Source: Alnus glutinosa (lineage: Eukaryota > Streptophyta > Magnoliopsida > Fagales > Betulaceae). From it: a stretch of DNA of 64,000 nucleotides. The stretch spans positions 2,182,501 through 2,246,500 of the forward strand of contig NC_084899.1 of assembly GCF_958979055.1 (NCBI RefSeq), written 5' to 3'. Shown one piece after another: positions 56,130-64,000 of the stretch (its first letter is position 1; each line of letters begins with the position of its first letter). The notes under the pieces are model-generated. The model was not told where the DNA came from and did no database searches. It saw only the letters and a program-made list of their open reading frames with translations. The translations under genes and the position numbers were made by a program.

Positions 56130-56995
56130 GGGTGCGTACACCTAAAAAAATTTGCAAAACTTAATAATAAAAGAATTATTAAAACTCAAAAATTATAATT
56201 AAAAATCCAAAAATATTAAAACCTAAAAACCCAAAAGGGGTGGCTGGCCACCCCATTTTTGGCCAAAGGACCCCCTTGGCCGATTTAGGGTGGACGAATC
56301 ATCCCATATCAGCTTTTGATGGTCCGGCCACCCTCAAAAGGCTAAAAAACAAAGGAAAAAAAAAATGGTTTAGGTTTTGGGGGTGGCCAATTGCTTTTCT
56401 TTTGCAAAGGAAAAAATCATCGTATTTGAAAGGGAGAAAATTGAGTTGATGGCAATCTGGGTGTTGGCAGTGTCGATGGCAATCTGGGTGTCACTCTCGA
56501 ATTTAGTTATGTATTCCTTCTTCAAGCTAACATAAGCTTCTATTACATCACCCAACGGTGCATCTACGAAAAAGGCTAAGTTCTTGAAAATCAGGGCAAG
56601 CGAGCCAAACCAAGTAGGCTTGCCCCATCCTAAATCAGCTTCATACAGAGGAAACCTGCACAACTTCATACCAAAATTAGCTTCCTCCCATGTCTTTTTC
56701 TGTATCGGTTTTCTATTCTCTTTCTTTGTCGCTGTGAATTCTTTTTCGTTGTAGAAGGAAAGCAGTGAGCCGACCACCCCCAAAACTCAAGCCTCTTTTT
56801 CTTTTCTTTTTTTCTTTTTTTTTTTTGCCTTTTGAGGGTGGCCAGACTACCCCATTGGCCAACACTGGCCACCCCTTTTGGTTTTTTAGGATTTAATATT
56901 TTTTGGTTTTTTAATTTTTTTTATATAGTTTTTAAGTTTTAATAAAATATTTATTATTAAGTTTAAGTTTTGCAAAAAAAATTTAAGTGGACCAC
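56130..56995. mobile_element. Pack-MULE-like TIR element with BAHD acyltransferase fragment
   Basis: Inverted ends share TTTGCAAAACTTAATAATAAA-type sequence, AAAAACCAAAAGGGGTGGC and more over about 150 bp. The interior has minus-strand coding similarity to a host acyltransferase exon and no transposase. The exact outermost bases and the target duplication could not be fixed. Confidence 0.65.
56489..56693 (-). pseudogene. BAHD acyltransferase C-terminal exon fragment
   Basis: The minus strand encodes CRFPLYEADLGWGKPTW, then KNLAFFVDAPLGDVIEAYVS and KFESD, matching the C-terminal region of BAHD enzymes of the vinorine-synthase type (consensus DFGWGKP, GDGIEAWV, FE-D-E). The structural DFGWG motif reads DLGWG. 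Upstream HXXXD is absent. It lies inside the TIR element, so it is a captured piece, not a gene. Confidence 0.75.
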
Positions 56996-57159
56996 TAACA
57001 ATATGCATGCGGTAGTTTTCATGCAAGCCGGATTCGGTGCATATTAGGTGACTTTGGGGAGTTGAACTAACAAAGAATACCTGCAATTACAAGAAAATTA
57101 CAACATTTATGTCCTAGCCGAGGGCTTGGGTGGTTGGCTGCAAGGCAAGTCACGGCGTT

Positions 57160-57480
57160 TAAGGGTGCGTTTGAGATTGCGATTTCATAGACAATAAGTA
57201 CGATTTTAAACCAAATCGCAGAACATAGATCGTTTAGGAACTGCATTTTTAAAAATTGTGATTTGAAAACGCAGAAAATCTGCTTTTTCAAATCTCAGAT
57301 AAGATGGTGCTTTTTTGAAAACGTAAAATTTTAAAGGTAAATTCGCGATTTTAAAGGCCAAACTGCAATTTTGCCAAACGCTTAACTGCCGTTTTTAAAA
57401 ATCATTTTTTTTCAAATTGCACATTTTAAAATCGTTATTTTAAATCGCACTTTTGAAATCGCAAACCCAAACAGACCCTA
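57160..57480. mobile_element. MITE with TAGGGTCTGTTTGGG-type ends
   Basis: The left end TAAGGGTGCGTTTGAGATTG and right end, reversed, TAGGGTCTGTTTGGGTTTGC are imperfect inverted repeats ending in a shared GCGATTTC block. The interior is rich in TTTAAAATCGC-like units. Probably hAT-type. Confidence 0.65.
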
Positions 57481-58739
57481 AAGCAAGTTGAATTAAATGG
57501 GGTTGACTAATATAGTCTTATACTCATGTTTTGACATCTACATGAAATTAGCAAGTTAGAATTGAAGTGTTTGACCCGTTTAATTAAATTGATTGGGCAA
57601 TGGTTAAGTTATAAAGGATTATACTCATTTCTCGATAGCACCTAAACTCTACAACAATTTTTAACGCGTTGAGGTTAACGGGCTTTACCCGTTTAATTAA
57701 ATTAGTCAGATTTTGATTGATCTTGACTATATATACATCAGCAAGACCTAAATTTGACACATGAACACAAATTGTTGCCCCGTAATATTTATTGGCCATG
57801 TAGTTTTACTTCCATTGAAATTCATTTGGCCAGCCTACTTGAGTTAACAAAAACTCAATGTATTTTCTCCCTCCATTTTCTTGATTAGAAGTTTTGGTGG
57901 ATGTTTACGGAGAAACCAGATAAATTGCTTTTTGTTCGTTAATTCCCTCCGAGAGCATCCTGCTTTTGATTTCCATACCATTTTTATGGCAAAAATATAA
58001 AGGGCTCTTGGGATGGACATGTTTATGACTTTTGGTTAATGAGAAATAAAACAAACGGTACTACTTGTTCATATTAGGTTTTACAAATGGGTCTATATTA
58101 TCACATTATTTAAAAAAAATTAATGATGCGTCACCGTGTTTAAAGCATTATGTATAGTATAAATGCGATAAAATAAAATATTAACCGTAAATTTTTTTTT
58201 CTCTATTTCATTTAAATATTTTAATAATAATTGATTCAATGGTGGGTTGAAATTACCGCATCGACGTTGTAAAATAAAAATGTAATTTTTAATATTGTAC
58301 CTTTCTATTTCACTTAAAATGGAGAGTTCCAACTGGATTACCCTATTTCAAATAAATGAACAGTAAATCCTATATGGTATGAATCATGTCCTTAGTATGA
58401 AACCGAAATTGCAAGATATCATGAATTCCCTGGGATTATTTTGACCTCTAAATAATGCTTCAAGAGAATTCATCTTAAGTTCTTCGATTGCTTAAAGCCC
58501 ACTAAGCCATGTTCGTTGAAACAATACGAAGCCCCTAATTGGCCTGGGCCTGGGCCTGGGCCTCATATGTAACCCTAGACAAATGTTGGTGTCACGTGCA
58601 ATGCACGCGGGAAAAGTCTCCACCTGCCTATACAGGAGGACTATATAATGGCCTAAATTCCCCCCGATTGTTCGTACTGTAGAATTTCCCGCCTCTGTCC
58701 CTCACAATTTCCCGCTCTGAAAAACCCTAACCCCCAAAA
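57481..58739. other. Intergenic region and HAG2 promoter
   Basis: No gene seen. A GGGCCT repeat lies at 58,543-58,562 and an AAAAACCCTAACCCC telo-box-like motif at 58,720-58,734, just before the HAG2 start codon. Confidence 0.45.
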
Positions 58740-61700
58740 ATGGGGCAGAAGCAGCAATCCACCGCTGATCCCACAGCCGAGCCCAAGAAACGAAGGCGCG
58801 TCGGCTTCTCCAACATCGGTGAGTTAACTCAGCTCCGATTCACAGTCTTCCAAAACTTCTTGACTGACCTTTCATTTCCGTGATTTTGTTCTTGTTTGTG
58901 TGTTTTCTGGAAGCACTTTCATTGTTTTAGCTCACTTCTACTTGTTTTCTTTGTGCTTGTTTTCGTGCAGATGCTGGAGTTGAGGCCAAAGAGTGCATTA
59001 AGATTTACCTGGGTATGATTAGATTATGGGTAGTTAGATTAAGTATGATTTAATTATATTGATGGTAATTTTTGGTTGGTTTATTTTTTGTTAACTATTA
59101 TTATATTCTGCTTGCACTTTAAGCATTTTTTTTAAAAGATAAAAACATGTTTGGTGCTTCTTGTGGTTTCGTAAAGTTGGGCCTTTGGGTAAAATACTTA
59201 TGGGGATTAATTTTTCTATCTCCCTGTTTGGTTAGTGAGAAAATGCAGGAAAAGTAAAATGCTAGTGATTTTGCTGATTATCATTATTTTTACTTGTTTT
59301 GGGTTTGAGATTACTGTAGTCAACAATGAAATGACGGTAAATAACGAGAACTTGATTCAAGTTGTTTTTGTTTAAATTGTTAAATTGGTTTTAACTAAGG
59401 TTGATTGTATGAGCTGAGGTTCTTTAGAAATCAGCTCGGTTTCTTGAGACCCTGGAATCTGAGCTCGCTGAGCTCATCCTGCTTTGCCTAAGTGAGATGT
59501 AAGGAGTTGATAAATGCAATGTTTGTCTGGTGGTAAATGTAGTATCGTTAATATGTGCAATAAGCTATATTGTCATCTAATGAATTCTATGGGTTGGTTG
59601 CTCAGTCTAAAAGAATGGGCCATCTGTGAAGATAAATGCTTGCGTGCATGTGTCAATTTGCACTTGGGTAATGCCTGTGCACACAAGCATGCATATGTGT
59701 ATGTATGTTCAATAATCTTTCTATAAACTGATTGTTTGACTTACTGCATATGGCGCAGAGCGGAACCTGAATACCCTGGCATGGTTCATGCTTATATGAT
59801 AGCAATTTTGATTTTGGCCTCTGTCTTGATTCTTAATGACTCAAGCTTCCACTCTGTTATAAACTTATTAGATAAGCAGCTCAAGATCTGATGTTTTGTC
59901 TATTTCTTTTTATTGATTCTCTTCTTCATTACATACTTGTTATTTTATTTGTATTCTGTTGAGCTTTATGTCAGCAATATGTACTTGATTGCTTGTGTCA
60001 TAGTTTCTAGCAAAGAGGAAGTGGGTTCTGCAGACAGTTTATGTGTCGACCCTGTTGACTTGAATAGCTTTTTTGATGAAGATGGAAAGATATATGGTTA
60101 CCAAGGATTGCAGGTGATTTAACATTGTTGCGAATTGAAGTTTTCTTGCTGTTGAAGTTTAATAATGTTGAAACAATGTTTCCTTTTTGACAATGTAAAC
60201 AGAATGATTAGTTCTCTACAAAGACCTTTTCCTTAATTCATCTTGTTTAATAATTTTATGCAGATTACCATCTGGGTTAGCAGTGTATCATTTCATGCAT
60301 ATGCTGATATTACATTTCAGAGCAAATCTGATGTAAGTACTGGAATTCATCCATGGCCTGCTAGGGCTTTTCTTTCTTTTTTTTAAGCAAGAAATGTTTT
60401 TTTAGAATAGAAGCCATGGTCTACTAGAAAGTCAAGATGTTTATATACTTCTGCTATCTTTTATATTGAGTCATGACCTTTTCCTTAAAGAATCAAATTT
60501 GGTTGTCCTTTGAACACGTTTACTAATTGCTTTTATTTGTTTTCAGGGAGGAAAAGGTATCACAGATCTGAAAGCTGCTCTTCAGGTATACATTAATTGC
60601 CCATCTTAAACCATCCTTTGTCATTATTCCTATAGATCTGCTGATTAATTAATCAGTCATGTTCTACAGAGAATTTTCGCTGAGACTCTTGTTGAGGATA
60701 AACATGACTTTCTTCAGACTTTTTCCACAGAGAGTAGTCTTATTAGGTACCGTGTACTTTTTTGTCTGACATCTAATAATCAAGCTTATTTTTCTCCATG
60801 CAGTGTTGGGTTTTTGGTTTGTTGTGCTCTGATGTCCACCTTTTAACTCTTTGCAGATCCATTATCTCAAGCGGGGAGATATTGAACCACAAAACCTCAA
60901 ATGGAAACATCACCGATACTGCTAGCCATTTGGAAGCAGCTAATTCTGATGTTGAGGTGCTTTTTGCATATTAAGCTTTCTGATTTAGTATCATGTAAAA
61001 ATGATAGTTGCTTGTCTAGATGTCTGTAATTATGACCTCCATACTATGTATATTTTATAGAATGCTTGTCATGGTTTCTTGGTCCCTCTATATTGTTATG
61101 GTACCGGCCTGCCTAGCTAGTGCACATATAATAATTATTTTTTGGATCCATCATTAGCAGTATTATTAGTTAGGTCAAAGAAGAATCTAGAATGACCAAT
61201 TCCTTTCACGTTCCTTTTTTTTTCTTATTCTATTTGCAATCATGCATATTAAACTGAGTACGATGGTCGATTTGCTCTACTGGGTCAGGTTGTTCGCATG
61301 GTGGTGGGCACTACAGCTGCTGGGCACCTCTACAGTCGCTTGATACCTCTTGTTCTTCTTCTTGTTGATGGTAATGCTCTTGTTTGTCTTGGCTGTTGCA
61401 ATCTCTAATTTTTTTTTCTCCTTTTCTTTGGTTGCATTTTGAAAGTATAGCTTCAATATTTAACAGTACTATTTTCTGAATTAGGAAGCAGTCCTATCGA
61501 TGTTATTGATCCAAGATGGGAGTTGTATGTCCTGATTCAGAAGAAAACTGATCAGCAGGGCGACATTCAATGCAGATTGCTTGGTTTTACAGCCATTTAT
61601 CGTTTTTACCATTATCCAGACAGTTCTCGATTGCGACTCAGTCAGGTATGCTCCTTTATTGTTGACTAAGTGGTTGCTTTCTTGACACACTTAAGAGAAT

Positions 61701-62441
61701 CCAATTTTGGTGCCCTTACATGAGCATGTTTGAACAACTCTGATTCTATATTCATATAGTTATTGGATTTTTTTCAGCATTATCATGAGATATTGCTTTT
61801 TGCAGATACTGGTATTGCCTCCTTACCAACGCAAAGGTTATGGGCATTACCTTCTGGAGGTGCTTAATGATGTTGCAGTGTCTGAAGATGTTTATGACTT
61901 GACAGTTGAAGAGCCCTTGGATTACTTCCAACATGTGCGCACCTGTGTTGACATACCACGCTTGCTTGTTTTTGATCCAATTCAGCATGCAGTTAGTTCA
62001 GCTGTTTCACGTCTGACGCAAGGAAAACTGTCAAAGAAAATCCACATCCCTCGGTTCATGCCCCCTTCAAGTCTCATTGATGATGTCAGGAAAAGTTTGA
62101 AAATTAACAAAAAGCAGTTTCTCAAGTGTTGGGAGGTTTTAATCTATCTTGGTCTTGATCCTGTTGACAAGTACATGGACGATTTTGTGAGCGTCATTTC
62201 AAATCGTGTGAAGGATGACATTATCGGGAAAGATTCTGGGACTGCCGGAAAGCGAGTAATCGAAGTTCCAAGTGATTATGACCAGGAGATGTCGTTTGTC
62301 ATGCATAGGTCTCGGGCTGGTGAAGATGGTAGTGTTCAGATGGATGAAAATCAAACAAATCAAGAAGAGCAGCTCCGGCAGTTGGTCGACGAGAGGGTGA
62401 AAGAAATCAAGTTAATTGCCCACAAGGTATCTGTGCATTAG
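58740..62441 (+). CDS. HAG2: Type B histone acetyltransferase (HAT1/HAG2)
   Basis: Acetylates newly made histone H4 (K5/K12 in the yeast and animal enzymes) before chromatin assembly, normally with an RbAp46/48-type WD40 partner. Ten exons: 58740-58818, 58971-59012, 60004-60113, 60264-60332, 60547-60585, 60670-60746, 60857-60956, 61289-61370, 61485-61645, 61806-62441; all GT-AG and in phase; 464 aa, as in Arabidopsis HAG2. N-terminal basic nuclear signal KKRRR (residues 16-20), the HAT1 N-terminal domain (ECIKIYL, FFDEDGKIYGYQGLQI, FHAYADITF), then the GNAT core with ILVLPPYQRKGYGHYLL (Q-x-x-G-x-G acetyl-CoA loop, about residues 254-270), VEEPLDYFQHVRTC and the C-terminal HIPRFMPP, INKKQFLKCWE and QEEQLRQLVDERVKEIK helix. 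No missing key residue seen. Confidence 0.95.
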
Positions 62442-63507
62442 TGGACTCTAGTCTGTATGAAGCCACTGCATATTCCTAAATGATGCAATCATATGAGGTC
62501 TAGGCGATGCTGTAGTTTCGGAAGAATAGAGGCTTGTCTGTTAAAGACCGAGCTGTACTTGGTACTTTTAGCAATTGTTTAGAAAATTTACAGAGTCTAG
62601 TCTTCCCTGGTTTTTTCAAATTACTAATGTACTTTGGAACTTTTTTTTCAAATATTTTTTTTTAGCAACTTTAAGGGTATTTTAGGTATAAAAAAAAATG
62701 CAATAGAGATTATGTGTAGCGCACGTTGACTTCTTTATCGTCTATCTTGATGACAAATATTAACAGAATGTTTAATTTGACGTGTGGTGATAGAATAAGA
62801 ATTTCAATGTCTCTTTTTAAAGTTTAGAAGTACTTTTTAGAGTTTAGAAGTACAATAAAATTTTCAATGTCACATTTTAAAATTTAGAAGTACAAAAACA
62901 AATGCGGTGGTACTTCGCCGTGTTTCTACATGCTTTAATGTCCAGGCATGCAAGTACGCAAATTTGGCAACAAGATCCTCTTCAATTGATTTTTAACGGG
63001 AGAGGATCTTGGTCCGCAAATCCGGAGAAATAAAGATCATCTCCATTTCACTTTAAATAAATAGTATCTAATTTCATAATTGTGACTTGAAATTAGAGTT
63101 AATAATGCCACATTATTTTTTTTTTGAAAAAAAAACGTTTCAACATTGACATAATGTATATCATTAGATAAATCCATTTCATTTCATTTCATTTTAAAAT
63201 TGATAGTATCCTATCCCGGTGAAGGAAGGAAATACACGCTGCTTCCAAACCAGGAAAAGAAGAAAGGAAATTTTCATCAATCGATTTAAAGACTGCGACC
63301 CATTTAAAAGCCTTCTCTCAAGTGTCTCCTCCGATTTACTAGTCTGAAGTATACATTTCTATGCTCAGAACAGAGGCTTACGTGCCTAGAACCGGCATTC
63401 TCTAAGGGGCTATAATATATATCTGGCGTTCATGAAAGGCGTTTTGCGACCTGTTCTCGTCCTTCAGGAGTGGCAAAGAAAGTAAGCAAACAAGCGAAGA
63501 ATGTAGG
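62442..63507. other. HAG2 3' region and AT-rich intergenic stretch
   Basis: Likely 3' UTR to about 62,640, then AT-rich sequence with an imperfect duplication at about 62,820-62,890 (TTTAGAAGTAC units). No gene seen. Confidence 0.45.
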
Positions 63508-63610
63508 CTAAATCTTGTGGACGCTGCAACCTGCATCCTCTGATGTCAAGTTCTCTTTCCAGTTCTCAAATTCAGATCCACCAAACATTAATTGCTTGAT
63601 GCCAATTATG
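63508..63610 (-). CDS. Probable last exon of an unidentified minus-strand gene
   Basis: A TTTTCTTTTAACAG acceptor precedes a 103-bp frame encoding IIGIKQLMFGGSEFENWKEN and ending DAGCSVHKI before a TAG stop. Composition is coding-like and a plausible 3' UTR follows to the left. The family was not recognised, and the rest of the gene would lie to the right, partly outside the window. Splice phase is +1. Confidence 0.4.
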
Positions 63611-64000
63611 CTGTTAAAAGAAAACGCAAAGGGGTAAGAGTATAAAATAAACATGAAGAGCTTTTTAAGTCCACAAAAAAATGGGCCAAAACACCAGCAA
63701 ACAAACATCCCAAACCAAAAAGTAACCAAGAAATGCCAATCCAAGACCATTTAAGGAGCTGAAAGAGAGAAGAAGGCAATCCTAGATTCCTAGCTATCAA
63801 CATATGCATATGTGTAAACCCAACTTTATATCCTATGTTAAAAAAAAAAGACACTAAATATGCAGAGACAAGTTGTTGGAAATCTGCAATTATCATTCTC
63901 TGGAAATTTCTATTGCATTTAAACTATGATTGTGCAGGAAGATATTTACTTCCAGTTCCAACTCTAATCGGTGACTCACTTCAAGTAAGAAAATATTTGA

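Overview
The window is plant nuclear DNA, most likely a woody core eudicot (rosid-like). It has spliced genes with plant-type introns, many MITEs and Mutator-like elements, a copia LTR element, a caulimovirid fossil block, and host proteins that all read as eudicot orthologs. No species call is possible from sequence alone.

Layout. 1-13,549: a rearranged block of endogenous pararetrovirus (Caulimoviridae-like) copies. Copy A is on the minus strand, a long copy B lies head-to-head on the plus strand, and two further plus-strand pieces (C, D) follow. 14,229-22,410: a five-exon caffeoyl-CoA O-methyltransferase-like gene (CCoAOMT-L1) whose third intron holds a 6.9 kb copia element inserted exactly at the splice acceptor. 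22,411-32,878: a transposon-dense intergenic stretch (47-bp tandem repeats, a GC-rich TIR element, long AG and TA microsatellites, MITEs and a Russian-doll nest of TIR elements). 32,879-34,699: a second tandem paralog, CCoAOMT-L2, whose leader is repeat-derived. 35,896-37,852: a retroposed LINE-like unit with target-site duplications, then a TIR element. 38,639-41,843 (minus): a seven-exon deoxyhypusine synthase gene with an in-frame TGA just before the catalytic lysine and one GC-AG intron.

44,705-62,441: a compact housekeeping block. It holds RPS15A/uS8 (minus, with a 3.1 kb first intron containing a broken copy of the thylakoid-lumen 16.5 kDa protein gene), an F-box/LRR gene like At4g29420 sharing a 239-bp divergent promoter with RPS15A, a tRNA-Pro(UGG), RPL28, a Mutator-like element carrying a BAHD acyltransferase fragment, and the type-B histone acetyltransferase HAG2/HAT1 gene. 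The order RPS15A - F-box/LRR - RPL28 matches, from memory, Arabidopsis At4g29430 - At4g29420 - At4g29410. A probable terminal exon of an unidentified minus-strand gene lies near the right edge.

The host genes do not form one pathway: two methyltransferases of specialised metabolism, one enzyme of eIF5A hypusination, two ribosomal proteins, a ubiquitin-ligase adaptor and a histone acetyltransferase. All exon coordinates were read by eye from splice signals and protein-family similarity; identity statements are estimates, not computed values.
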